Origin: Ustulina deusta
Taxonomy: Eukaryota; Ascomycota; Sordariomycetes; Xylariales; Xylariaceae
Reading direction: 5' to 3'
NCBI GenBank assembly: GCA_023159155.1
Contig: JAJNNX010000003.1
Location: forward strand, 62,001-126,000
Length of the DNA: 64,000 nt
Shown here: piece after piece, positions 1-11,900 of the stretch
How the letters are laid out: the number at the start of each line of letters is the position of its first letter
Numbering within the stretch: the stretch's first letter is position 1
Made by a program: the position numbers and the translations under genes
The notes under the pieces: model-generated
What the model was told of the DNA's origin: nothing
What the model saw: the letters and a program-made list of their open reading frames with translations, nothing else
The model's database searches: none

Positions 1-632
1 CTGCGACCCCCGTCGATAGCTGGCCGGACCGAGACGACAAACGAGACGGAGAGCACATGGAAAACATGGGGTGTTTTAGCAAGAAGTTCGCGGATATCTG
101 TGCCTAGAAATTGGTGGGTTGATCGATACTTTCGGATGAGCTGAGTGTACGAGCGGCTTTGTGGTCCTACAGGGGAGTTAGGCAATATTGCGCGAACGGT
201 GCGTTACGTGTGTGGCATTTCCCAAGTTCTATAGCTTGAACCAACGTCCATATGATCCAAACAATGGAAGAGTAAAACAAGAAGCATCGAGGAGGAGGGG
301 TTGAGGCGGACGCGATTAGTATTTACATAGCATGGATAGAGAACAGATAGCCAGAATAAAGCTGCGTTGCTGTGCAAGATTTATCGCAACTATAGTGTCT
401 ATTTCAGTTACTCTAGATCATGGGGAGTAGGCTCCAATTTCAGATTTATCCCACAACAGCCAGTCTCCGTCATGTCCGCCTTGATTTTACTATATATTCA
501 TCCACGACTTCCAGGTTCGGGGAAGGGTATATTCGCATAGAACGGCCTCGACCTCATTCGAGCACTGTCGTTTCCCCGGCTACAGCAGTCTACCTTGTCT
601 TCCATACCCTTTGATACTACCCATGTACTCAT
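1..632. other. Intergenic, window edge
   Basis: This stretch lies downstream of the amidohydrolase gene and runs to the window edge. I see only short chance reading frames, no splice-linked coding segments and no RNA gene. Confidence 0.5.
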
Positions 633-1740
633 TCAAGACTTGATTCCATAGGCCTTCAGCGCCGTTCCGCCCCAGATCATTTTCTTCTGCTCGTCGTCGA
701 ATGAAGCCATCCAGCACAAACGCTCGACTATCTTCTTCCACTTCTCCCAAGCACCATCACCGACGCCTACCGTACAGATGGGCCAGTCGCTAGCGAACAT
801 GATGCGATCTGCACCGAAACTAGCAACAATGATGGTCAACCACGGCATAAGTGCCTCGAAGATCTCCTTAGGGGGTCGCTGCTTCAGGGACTCGGGCATT
901 TCCGAGAATCCGCCTGATAATTTCATATACGTACGGCTACACTTGCTGAGTGTAAACATAGCCGTGCGCCACGCGATGAACGATGTGCTTGTGTGTGTAT
1001 TGTAAACCTCCAGATCAGGCTTGCACATATGATCTGCGTAATAAGTGCTTAGTTCGACTATCCAACTGTCGATAGATGCCAGCAAAACTTGTTGTCAACT
1101 TACTGATAATAAAAACAACCTTCTCCTCTTCCGAAACACCCTCGTGCGCGCGGTCGATCATCTCGACGACCTCTTCAAGCTGTGCTCGACCCCGTCGGTG
1201 CTGGTCAACACCCAGCTCGAACACGAGGCCCTTGCGGCCAAGCAGCTTCAAACTCTCGATGAGATCATCTTGCAACATGGTGCCACTAGGCTTATCCTGC
1301 AGCAAGTACCTGAACCCCCTGATCTTAGGCCAGCTCTCGCCCGCCTCCTTCTTCACGAGCACGATGTACCTCTCCATAGCCAGAGGGCCGCTTGGCAAAG
1401 GGGCCCAAGGGATAAAGGCAACACACAGCGACGCATCTTCTTTGGAGTGCCCCTCGCCAGGCTTCGGCTGGGCCGTGACGATGCGCTTCAGCCACGAGAC
1501 CTCCATCAACGGGCCCTCCCAGCCGCTGCCATCCTCGAGCCCGGCGTCGAGGTCATGCTTGCGATCTGCCTCGACGAAGACGAAGCCATCAGGCGGGGAA
1601 CTGGCCGAGGCGGCCTTGTAATCCTCGACGGACTGCTGTTTCGCTAGTGGGTTTTCTGGCGAACACCAAGCAAGCGTGGGGATTTCAGATCCGGGGTACA
1701 GGTGGACATGAGCATCGATGATTGGGATGTCGGCAGGCAT
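633..1740 (-). CDS. Amidohydrolase, lactonase-type (amidohydrolase 2 superfamily)
   Basis: Two exons on the minus strand, 1740-1104 and 1033-633, give 345 residues. The intron (1103-1034, GTAAGT...CAG) joins the reading frame as VVFII-NHMCKPDL, which restores a segment typical of this family. The N-terminus IIDAHVHLYP carries the metal-binding HxH (His11, His13). A strand-like MKLSGG segment and a C-terminal ASDWP motif (the metal-binding Asp region) follow. The family includes L-rhamnono-1,4-lactonase and 2-pyrone-4,6-dicarboxylate lactonase, which hydrolyse cyclic esters in sugar or aromatic catabolism. The exact substrate cannot be read from the sequence. The start is the first ATG directly before the HxH segment, the usual place in this family. 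No pathway partner is adjacent, so a link to rhamnose or aromatic catabolism is only an inference. Confidence 0.85.
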
Positions 1741-2885
1741 GCCGACGGATTATCCTGCAAGCGCTGGACGTGCAAACGGTGGACAAGCAAGACGGGCTGG
1801 CGAGGATCCGACGACCAATTCCGATCCGGCTCTCGCTAGTCAGAGAGAAGAGGGACGGCTCGGGTCTGAAACGGCGGGCGTTCGTGTTGCAGATGGGAAA
1901 GGTTCATGGAAAGCTTCTTCGCCTTGCTAGAGAGACTTCCACATGTACATATGTACCTACTTATGCAGGAGGTAGATGAGGTACTTCATGTCCTTGCACT
2001 AAAAGGAGGCAGGTTCGGTACCTACTTATTTACTGGAACATCGACTGTAGTACAGACTTGACGGAGAGGAGCATGCATGGTAGCTACCCCGCGCTATGTG
2101 CTGTTCCCATCCACTTTATTATCACCAGCACCAGTGCCACCATAACGTGCAGCATACCAGAGGCACCTAGAGACTGCCCTACAGGTACAACTATCTCTGT
2201 CACTACGTATCTCGAGTTACGAAACTCCCGTACCCCACTTGCCCGTCACCGCCACCACAACAGTCTGAGATTCGTGCATCGCGTCTGGAGTACTTTGAGC
2301 GGTGGGTGTTTGGTAGGTCCAGTACTGCAAATGCCCTGTTTGTTCGACACGGCCGAGGAGGACAGCGCGTGACAGCAAATAGCAGCGCCTTTGGACATGA
2401 CTTGGTAAATCATTGTGCCTAGTTTTCGATACCAGGTGGCAGAGGCATGCCGTCAAGGAACAAGCCGTAACAACAATAGAGGGTGAATGAGGAGAGAAGA
2501 AGGAGAGTTATTCGTGAGACTAATTGAATCATGTTAACGAAAACTCAAGTGGGTGTACTAAATAAATGACGTAGTAGAATTATCTACCCTTTTGACCACC
2601 ATTCATCTATCCAGCTCCCAGCGATAGCCCCATCAAGGTACCCAGGGCTGAGCATGTGGCCGGCCGTCTGTGTGTACGGCTTCCCACCCTATGAAGGCTC
2701 GTTGTACCTGTCATGCCATATGAGCATGACCTCCTGGGCATTGTCCCAGGTGTCGAGAGATAAGGCCCCTAGGTTCAATGTTGTGTGCCAACGCAGCCCT
2801 CCTGCCGAATGCATTGTTTTGTTTTGCCTTGTCGCGCTATATTTGCTTATAATCCTTCCCAGCCACCCCCTGTTTTGCTCGAGCC
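1741..2885. other. Intergenic: amidohydrolase promoter, GET3 3' side
   Basis: This holds the upstream region of the amidohydrolase gene and the 3' flank of GET3, both transcribed leftward. Several short reading frames occur on both strands, but none has family resemblance or splice support. No RNA gene was seen. Confidence 0.5.
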
Positions 2886-3971
2886 TCACTCAGGAGGTGT
2901 GTAGGGTTGAATCAACATGTCGCTGAACTTCTCTAGTCTCTCCTTACCTCGGACCTCTTCCGTCAACAGTGGCATCCGGACTACGTTGAACTCGTCGTAC
3001 AGCTCCTCGATTTGGTCGAGATACTTCTTCTGCATCTTCCGTCTCGCATTACACTGATCGCAGCTACTTCCCCGCTTGGGGAATAGCAGCTGGTTGACAA
3101 CGATGCAATGGGTGTCGATACCGTACCCACCCAGCTCTTGGATCATCCGCTCCGTCTCATACAAGCTGAGGAATTCCGCTATGCAGACGCACACGAAAGT
3201 GGTAAGATTCTCATCCTTGAATTGCGCGTTGACCTCGGAGATGGTCTGACGAAGGCCTTCCAATTTTTCCATCATCTCGTTTAGGTTCTGTCCGTTCGGT
3301 AATTGGCCCTGCGAGCCAAGGAAGCCGTTTAGGAGAGGACCGTACTGGTTCGATAGTTGGGACACCTTGGCCAAGGCTTTTTCGAGGACCGAGGGAAACT
3401 GGAGGAAGCGCAGAGTGTGGCCCGTCGGTGCCGTGTCGAAGATGATGACCTCGTAGGAGAGGGACTTGACTTGCTTGAGGACTTCAGCAAAAGACATGGC
3501 TTCGTCGATACCAGGTATCTGGTAGGTGAGATGTCAGCCCGCCAGAGCACATTTGACGCCGTGTAGACCCGACGATATCCCAATACTCACGGCAAAGGCC
3601 AAGTCTTGCATCATGCCCCCCATCCCACCCATCGCGTCCGCATCTTCTCCCTGCCCTGCCAGCAGATCTTGAATACTACCATTAGGGTCTATTTCCATGG
3701 CGCTGAGATTTGCAAAGCCATCTACTAAGCGCGCCTCCTTCCCGAACTTTTGCGAAAAGGCATCGGATAGATTGTGTGCAGGGTCAGTGGAGATGAGTAG
3801 GACAGAGCGGCGGACCTTCGCAAGCTGGATCGCAAGGGAACATGACGTCGTCGTCTTGCCTACGCCACCCTTACCACCAACAAAGATCCACCGTAGCGTC
3901 TTCTGGTCGAGGATGGACTGCAGGGTCGGCTCAAAGACGTCATCGTCGGCGGAAACAACTGCTGTGGACAT
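2886..3971 (-). CDS. GET3: ATPase GET3 (ArsA/TRC40 family)
   Basis: Two exons, 3971-3591 and 3518-2886, encode 337 residues, close to the family's usual 340 or so. The protein is the cytosolic homodimeric ATPase that receives tail-anchored membrane proteins and delivers them to the ER receptor GET1/GET2. Visible motifs are the deviant Walker A GKGGVGKT (33-40), the switch segment [10 protein letters not shown] (about 155-164) and the zinc-binding CxxC (Cys280, Cys283) that holds the dimer together. The intron (3590-3519, GTGAGT...CAG) is in phase and yields [15 protein letters not shown], the conserved switch I region. An in-frame ATG lies five codons upstream. I chose the inner ATG because family members start with a similar MST... 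sequence. The neighbour upstream is divergent and more than 2 kb away. Confidence 0.95.
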
Positions 3972-6253
3972 GGTGAGCAATAGCAATAGGTAATGGGCTA
4001 GCAGTGAATGAAATAGCTGGAGTAGGATATGTGAGAAGAGAAGGTACGGATGCAGCGCAATGCTAAAGGATTAAGAATTTCGAAATGCGCGGGCAGCGGG
4101 TGTTGCGAAGGTAAGGCAAAAGATGTAGCCGCCAAAGCGTAGAACCAGATATGTGAACGGAATCATCAAGCTGTTTCTGATGCCCCGCGGATGACCAGGA
4201 TGGTGGGGGCTTCTTCTACTCTAGGTACCTAAGTATACATAAGTACACCAAAAGATGTATGGTCTGTGCCCCAGCCCCTAAACCCTCTTCCCGGGTAACT
4301 CGAGGTCGTCTTCAATGGACTATCTAGGCCAGTATATCTCAGATCATTAGATTAGGTGCCTCATAGTATGTACTGAGCTCTCTACTGATACTGAGGTAGC
4401 GTTGTATTGGCCTCACTATCTAGCATTCGGCACTTACAATCCCCTACCCAACTTTAGGAACCTACATGTCATGTAGGTAACGGCCCCCAGGCTGTAGATA
4501 CATACATGTACCTATGTATGCCCATGTAGTCTATGCCTAAAAGGTGGCTAAGTAACGCATAGTCCTTTACCTGACTAGGTAGGTAGCAACCTTGGAAGTT
4601 CTGGAATACCGAGAGCTAGAATGTCGACAGTACATTATTGATATTTCTAGCGGTGTCAAACCCTTGGGTTTCTCCAATAATACAGTCTGCATGGACTAGC
4701 ACCCATCTTTTATATGAGCCTTCCAACATGAATCCTGTTCGATAAAAATACTTTTGGTCCCTATTATGTAGCCTTTGGGGTATTATTGACTCCTTGATAG
4801 ATGAGATATGTAACCGATAGTCGCACGAGTTGGCAAGTAATATGGAAAGGCCTGTATTCTGAGGTGAAATGGTTCTGCCACAGCCACCCTTTTCACCTTC
4901 GACCTCAACCATGGCGTCAAGTTGTCGTCAATGGGGTCGAGACGCAAGCTCCGCGACTACTATTTATTACGCACGGTCTCTACACAGCTCGTGCATCGTA
5001 CTAGGTAACCTAACCTATAGGCAAGGAGCTAGCAATTTTATATACTAAGCATCTTTTGTAACAGAGGAATTAGCATTTTGGGAGACCTCGGGTTCTCATG
5101 TGGATGTGCATATCCTGTACGTTGTTCTCATCCAATACCGTTTCTTGATCCTCTGCAAGTATACGCATCCAAGACACTCGCTGGGCAACATACCAATTGC
5201 GCAAGCGCCAACACAGACACTACGGGTTTGATAGTTGGAGCTATCTAGTATTCGTTTTCTCCTTATCGAACTTTCAATCAGGAGCCTGCACATACCCAGT
5301 ACTATTTTATGCCACTATAAAATTAGGCAAGCAATGCAGTTTCAAATTGCTGATATAACCAACAACAAGAAAAGCGGTCAAGAAATTAATATAACTAATG
5401 TCAATGCCGAATCAAGAAGCCACTCAGCAATTATAATAAGAGTGGTACATTCCAGGGGAGCCCCGAACACTACCATGAAGCTACTAGTACTCCCTACATG
5501 TACCTACATAAGTACGTAACCTACCCAGAGGTAGGTACTATTATGTGTGTGTGGTAGTGGAGGCGTCAATACAATGCCTCACTCAGAGATTGGACACATG
5601 GTAGGTATACCTAGGCATGTATCCTGCAAAGTGACACCGATCGTCACAGAATACCTGGGAATGGTACATGCTACAATCTACGTTGTAGGTATGTTAGGCA
5701 GATGGTCTCTCCCTCGAGTAGGCACCTAGGTATCCATGTATGTACAGGGGTGGGCGGGTTACTAAAAATAGAGAGACGCCTTGGAATAGCTGAGGGCTTA
5801 GTGGATGCTGCACTGTAGCACACTACAACACACTCGGTACCACATACCTATTGTACCTACCTGGCCCCTCACTGAAGCTTCTTGCGACGCCATAGTGGGG
5901 GCGGGGTAGCACTCTTCAACATCTCACCGGTCTAGCAATATATCTACATGTACCTACCTATGTAGACTACTTAGGTACTGGTAATCCCATCACCTTAGGT
6001 GGGTAGGGAGGAGCTTCGCCTCCTCTGTTCAACCCGAACCCGCCTGTTCTACTACGCACTAACCTTAGATAATATACCACCAACTTTCTTTTCACATCAC
6101 GCGTCATTTAGACAGTCTACACCGTCTGAGAACTATCCAAAGGTCCGATAATCCAACAACGACGAAACAAGGACAGGAGGAGGAAAAAGAAGAACTGCTG
6201 TTATTTGCAATCTGGACAGGCATAGAAATCCACACATTTCACACGTCGACACC
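3972..6253. other. Divergent spacer rich in TACCTA/TAGGTA words
   Basis: This 2.3-kb spacer separates the leftward GET3 from the rightward hydroxyisourate hydrolase. Short reading frames are present but none looks real. The striking content is repeated TACCTA, TAGGTA and TACATGTA words, many near-palindromic, for example around 4200-4245, 4450-4600, 5485-5545, 5595-5620, 5690-5745 and 5840-6000. See the findings. Confidence 0.6.
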
Positions 6254-6646
6254 ATGGCGGCCGAGAAGGACCCCATCACTTGCCACGTGCTCGACACGTC
6301 GATAGGCAAGCCGGCGAAGGGAATCCGAGTGAAGCTGGAGGGCGGACACGCGCCTCTCAAGACCTTTGAGTCGCAGACCGACGACGACGGTCGTATTAAG
6401 ACATGGCTGCCGTACAGCAGCGCTCACGAGGCGGGCGATGTTCCCACTTATGCGCTGGAAGACGTGCTGTCCGATCTTGAAGACACTTCAACATGGACCC
6501 TCCGATTTGATACCGGCTCCTACTTCGGTGACGGCAACACCTTCTTCCCCGAGGTCGTCGTGACCTTTGTTGTCAGCAAGGGTCAGCACTACCACGTCCC
6601 ACTGCTACTGGCACCATACTCTTACACAACCTACCGCGGCAGCTGA
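6254..6646 (+). CDS. 5-hydroxyisourate hydrolase (transthyretin-related)
   Basis: A single exon of 130 residues, the normal size for this family. The enzyme hydrolyses 5-hydroxyisourate, the unstable product of urate oxidase, in purine breakdown to allantoin. Residues known to form the active site are all present: His11 in CHVLD, Arg47 in DGRIKTW, a late HYHVP histidine (His112 or His114), and the C-terminal tetrapeptide YRGS (127-130) that separates these enzymes from transthyretin proper. The start CACCATGG has a strong eukaryotic context. There is no SKL-type peroxisomal signal at the C-terminus, because the YRGS end is part of the active site. No other urate-pathway gene lies nearby. Confidence 0.95.
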   Translation: MAAEKDPITCHVLDTSIGKPAKGIRVKLEGGHAPLKTFESQTDDDGRIKTWLPYSSAHEAGDVPTYALEDVLSDLEDTSTWTLRFDTGSYFGDGNTFFPEVVVTFVVSKGQHYHVPLLLAPYSYTTYRGS

Positions 6647-7450
6647 GTCTACTGGTAACGAGGGGAGAACCCGCTGAAGACTTTGAGCGTGGAGGATCGG
6701 GGGTAAACGACGGCGAAGTCTTCATTCACTCATATGAGTCAGCAGATACTACGTTTCATAGGGCTGAACCAAGACGACACCGATCTTTAGAATTGGGCTG
6801 ATCAGGGGTTAGCATACAGTCCAGGATAGGAGTTTGTCCAACAAATATATACGATCCCGATCTCTACCGCACTTTCAGACGCCCCATAGCGAACATCTGT
6901 CGGACAAGAACTGAAATTGAACAATTTCCCGTGTAGCAAGAAGCCCACTACCGGCTGGCCTCCATATATGATTATTCACATTCTGCTCTTTCCCCTAGCA
7001 CATGTCTCTGTTGATAAAGGTGCTCTGAGGCACGAAACTGCTTAGAAACCTAATAAGGTCCCTAGTCTTTATTAACACCCTAGCTTCATCTAGGCTTACG
7101 AAGAGCCCCTTTCATATCATCAGTCTTCTCTAGAGGTGATCGTCATATTTGAATCCAGGCTTTCTATGGTCGCAAAGCTCTGATTCGGGTGTCAACTTAC
7201 AAGACAACGAGTATCATGTATATTTGATGGAACCATCCAGCACCTTAATGTAGACATATATACATATACTAGACTGCTTATAGTCCTAAGATAGCCATCT
7301 TCGCCTCAGTTAAAACCAGCAGTTCAATCGTCAACCGTCAACCTTACCTTCGTACCTCCAGCGCACCAGCATCCATCCCCCCCCCCCCCCCCCCCCCCCC
7401 CCCTACGGCTTAAGCCCACGTCACTGCATCACTACGCTCTACTTAAGCCC
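6647..7450. other. Intergenic with a poly-C tract
   Basis: This runs from the 3' flank of the hydroxyisourate hydrolase gene to the start of a broken gene at 7451. Apart from the 27-base C run listed separately I see nothing structured in it. Confidence 0.5.
7377..7403. repeat. Homopolymer of 27 C residues
   Basis: The sequence shows an uninterrupted run of 27 C (27 G on the minus strand). It sits 48 bases upstream of the ATG of the broken gene at 7451. Such a run is prone to slippage, and its true length may differ from what was assembled. The minus strand could form a G-quadruplex. Confidence 0.95.
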
Positions 7451-8225
7451 ATGATGGGGCCCCTCGATAACTTTACATCTGTTGATGATATGTCTAGAGC
7501 ATGCGAGCGGAGAATAGAGCTAGAGCTACGGCAAAGGAACTCCAATATTCCAATGATGCTAGAAGAGTGCGTACGCCAAGAATCTCTGCCGCTCCAACTC
7601 ATTGATAGTTCATAGGACCCATTATTCCATTGCCGACCCGTAGCATCAGACTATAGATTAACAACTCCGGATGAGTTTACTTTTGGTGGGAGTGAGTAAA
7701 GCAGCCAGAGCGAAGAAGACTACGACTACTTATCCAGACATTCGCATGGCGGCGGCGCAGATGAGCTAGATGAAAGCAACACATCCGACTTCGATTCGGA
7801 GGATTATAGCTCGGGGACTTCAGGTGACTATTCGGATAATATGACTTCAGAAGATGAGGACATTTGTCTTCACCACAACGGTATGCCATCTCTCTCTTTC
7901 TCTTGGCACACACCCATACTCATTCGACTTACTTCTCATCCCACCTAGAGCCAAAATCACTGACATCTACCAAGGATCCCTAAGAGGCGTAGTCGACGGC
8001 ATAATCTGCGAATTCACACCACAGAGCAACTCTAGCCACCTGAACACTAGCGACACCTGGTTTCCCTATATCAGATATCCGTTTAACTTCTATTGGGCCT
8101 GTTGTGGCGCCACATTCGGCGTGCCGGGGTGTCTGCGCGTCTCGTCTCCCATCCCTGAGCCGGCCGGATCTCTACCGGCAAATCCAAGTTGGTCCTTCTT
8201 CCCATCTCCGGAGACTGGAGCATAG
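7451..8225 (+). pseudogene. Broken gene for an acidic protein of unknown family
   Basis: From the ATG at 7451 one frame reads coherent, protein-like sequence for about 143 codons but is interrupted by TAG at 7613 and TAA at 7697. The text either side stays in the same frame: a short N-terminal part (MMGPLDNFTSVDDM), then PLFHCRPVASDYRLTTPDEF, then a Ser/Asp/Glu-rich stretch (SEEDYDY...SDFDSEDYSS...TSEDED). An intron with GTATGC donor at 7881 and a CTTAC-type branch site ends at 7948 (TAG) or 7950 (GAG). Only the second acceptor keeps the frame of the following exon (AKITDIYQGSLRG...), which ends at 8225. Both stops are explained by C-to-T changes in CAG and CAA (CpA to TpA), the favoured context of repeat-induced point mutation in ascomycetes. 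I do not recognise the family. A spurious frame is possible. Confidence 0.45.
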
Positions 8226-8971
8226 GGCTCTGGCACTGAGGGTGAGAGGCTTGGGGAGTAATAAGACCGATAGTTGCCAATGCCCTCACTATTTCGTGTG
8301 ATCCTCAAGACCCATATATTGCTTTCATATTGGTGAATAAAGATTACCAAAGTGCCACATTATTGCTTTACATTTGTATATCCTCAGTTCGACCCGCTAG
8401 ACAGACGCCTCACTCATAAACCGTGTCTAAAGAACCACTGGGTTTAGATAGAGGAGCAGCCCAGTACGTGGAACATTTGACGTACCTCGTACAAGAATAG
8501 AATTTTATGTGAAAGACTTCAACTCAATATTTTGGCAGACGGCTCGTAACTTCGTTTACGTCATCTTGTTTTGTGTTTGGCGAGTGCCAGTATTAGTTTG
8601 TTGCTTGATCACATGCACTCTAACGCCGCATTGAGATAATCTAGTCACAGATCTCGAAGAGTTGACAATTACACATGACGAAGGCTTGCTGAAGCACAAT
8701 CGACTTGTTAAGAAACCCAGTACTATGTCATTGTGTAAGGGATCGAATGTTTTTTCTCGTAAGGGGCACGAGGGCGGCAACAAAGGGGACCGGTTCACAT
8801 GTAGTGAATCCGCCCCTATGAAGTAATATTTTATCAAGTAGTTGCTGCAAAGTGAATCAGAGCCACGGTTCCAGATGTGTTGGTATTACATAATTTAGTG
8901 CATGCTTCCCACCATTAACGCCATATGATATCCACCGGTGATTTTCGATCCCTCTTAATGTCTATTAGAAT
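8226..8971. other. Intergenic, 3' side of NUP85
   Basis: Between the broken gene and the end of NUP85. It is AT-rich with short chance frames on both strands; I see no gene. Confidence 0.5.
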
Positions 8972-11900
8972 TTACAGGATGACATTATCGGCCTGCTCAA
9001 GCCAAAGGTTGGCTAAGTCCTTTGTGAGACCCAGTCTTAACTCTTTGAGCACCTCCCCGGAGCTGCTGGTAGCGAACACCGTGCTTCTCCAGTCCCAAGC
9101 CCTTTTGATGCCTCCCCTGATCATGCCACTCTTTATTACGGACTTATGAAGCTGAGAAGCAATCATAGAACTGCCCGTCATTACAAAACTCCCACCCAAT
9201 GATGGAGTTGACTGGCCCAAGAGGCTTGCTGGTGTGGAGCCCTTTCCGGGTCCTGATGCCAAGACTAGCTTGAAGAACTCGTCCGCTACCTCGTAAACCC
9301 TGCTTCCGACTGTTTGGATGTCTTCGATGGCCTTGAGGAGAGTATCGATCTGCTCAAGAGTGATCACGGGAGGTGATTGACCGACGAAGACGGATATTTC
9401 GCCAAGAAGTGCTAATAAGAAGTCCTCACTGACGACGGCATCACGAGTGTCATCGTATAAGCCACCTCGAATATTATCATCGGCACTCGCAATCACGGCC
9501 GTCAAAGCGGCAGCGGCTTGCTGGCGGCGAAGCAGCGACTTCTGATGGGGTTTGCTGTCACGATCACGATGTTCATAGAACTGCCTGAGTGTTGCATATC
9601 CACTGAGCATTTTGCCAAGGAGCTCTGCGGCTTCAAGATCTTGTTTTGCGAAATCCTCGAGTGTTGCTGTTCGTTCCCTTAGCAGGCCCCGCAGAGTGTC
9701 ATCGAGTTCGCTCTCCGGAGGGTACACAGTGGACTCGACGAGAGAAATCGACATCAAGGTATTGAGAACATCTCGGATTTTCCCAGGGCGATGGGCCAAG
9801 GCATAATACCGAAGTGCCTCGCCGAAGCGGAAAGTGTCCTTGGCTAAGATGTCTCCGAAGGTCTGTTGCTTGTTAGTATGCTTTATAAAACAACATGGCG
9901 TGAACACGTACTTCTGCTGTGTCCTCGGCAAAATTGATCATACCGAGATCGTTCAGGAGTCTCCACATCTTGTCGATCGTGATTCGAGAGCTCTCGTCGA
10001 CAGTACTCAGCACGTTTTGCAGTAGCTCCTGGACCATTTGCTCAGAGCGTTCATGCGAGTCCATGCGACCAATGACCTGGACTGCCATTTCCCAACCATC
10101 TCGATAAACTCTGCCGCCATGTGCTGAGCCGGATATGTTTTTACGGTCTCTCAAGCCACGGGCATAATAAATGAGAGTTGAGTCCTTGATGCCGTCCTTA
10201 TCGTCGGGACTACTACTCTGTTTCATACCCAGCACTTCTAACTCTTCTATGTCAAACTCACTCATGCTAATGAGATTTTGGGGCTCAGGAGGTGGTAGCC
10301 ATCGTCCAAGCGAAGCAATTTCGGCTACCGATGTTGCGATGGGAAGAGACCAAAGGCGAAGGAATCCAATTACACCTTCGATATTGCCCTCAAAAGTGGA
10401 TGCAACACCAACTTCTACAGCATCAGCCGAATTGAAATGGAAGTCTGACTCTGTCGCAGTATACAAAGACAAAGCCAGGCGATCGAAGAAATCTTCATCA
10501 TGTGAGGCTGGATAAACCGAGTAAGCTGATCTGGAGTGTGACAACCCTCGACTACGCTTGTTGTGACCATCATCCCACCACCCAAAGAGTCCGATTGTCG
10601 CCTCACACCAGTCCTGAGCAGCTGCCAGAATTGCTTCAGGCTTGCCTGTGAGAATGGCATAGAGAGATTGTAAGTTCTCATAGACATCCCAAGGAATCTG
10701 GCTTTCAGCCCTCCGCGCGAGCCCGGCCAGGGACGGCTTGCCCCCTGTTGAATTGGAGATCTGGGAGTCATTGAATCGACTAGAGGTGAAATTGGATCGA
10801 TCTTTGCCTTCCGCAAAACTTATAAGGGCTTCCTGGGCTGCCTTCGCTTTCAAACGAAATAAAGTCCAGTCGCTGCTTCGGATATCCCAACCACCATCAC
10901 TAATCGATGGGCACCCCTCCATGATCTGGCAAAGATCCTCGACAACGCGCTTAATATTGGCTAGGGCCTGACCGATATATGCCGACTCACCCCGAGGTGT
11001 CTTCTTAACTGAATCCCAAGCCGCATTCCTCAATAGACGAACAGTCCCAGCAATATTGCCACGAACAAGGGTGTTGAAGACGGCTTGCCAGAACAAGCCA
11101 TGAGCGGCCGGAGATGGACGATGTCGTAAAATTATGTCGACTTGATTTTCATCTAGGCTGTGTTCATCTTCTTGCCATCTAAACAGAACTTCAGGAAGAA
11201 GCGGGACCCTCGAGCCCCCAAATTCATTTTGGACTGGCAGTGTGTGGTGTATGCGGAAGATGAGATTGGATAGATACATGGCTTTCTCAAAGGCGGGAGC
11301 ATTGGAACTAGGCCCAACTTTGGCTGAATGCTCATCTCGGGCTCTGGGTAAGCTTTCCACGTGAGGTGTCCACACGTCATTGACGAGCTTGACGCAAGCT
11401 TGTGACAGGGTGATGTCGAGTTTCTCCTCGTCATCTTCGGTGCCCACTCCTTCGTCATAAAGTCGATTCACAACTTCTTCGGTTCGGAGGAGAACATTGT
11501 CAGGTTCCGAGATGGTTGCGAAGCCCACATGGCTATATAGGTCTTTCGCAAGGATAGCATATTTGACCTCCCTCCTTCGGGTCATAGTGGAGCGCATGAC
11601 CGAAGCGCGGAATATGTCGTCGGCTTCCCTGCGGATGCGTTCGTCGGCAGCTGGTGTTGCGAACATCATGAGATCTGTATCATCACCCGCATCTTCAAAA
11701 GGATCCCGCGAGGAGCCTGTCTCGGCGATCTCTTTCAGTAGATCTTCCTCGACATCATATTCAAAGGCATCCTCCATCATGGCTTCGATATCCTCTTCTC
11801 GTCCGTCGCCACTATCGCCACCGTCGTCGAAGCCCTCTTCGCTATCGTTATTATCGTCGTTCTCCTCGTTGTCTAGGGGATCGGTATTGTCAATCTCAGT

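Noticed and set aside
4616..4912. 98-codon minus-strand frame with SYKRWVLVHADCIIGE
   Set aside because: It reads somewhat protein-like but has no recognisable family and sits in a repeat-rich spacer; too weak to annotate.
7567..7615. Intron GTGCGT...TAG removing the first stop of the broken gene
   Set aside because: Removing it shifts the frame and meets another stop soon after, so it does not rescue the gene.
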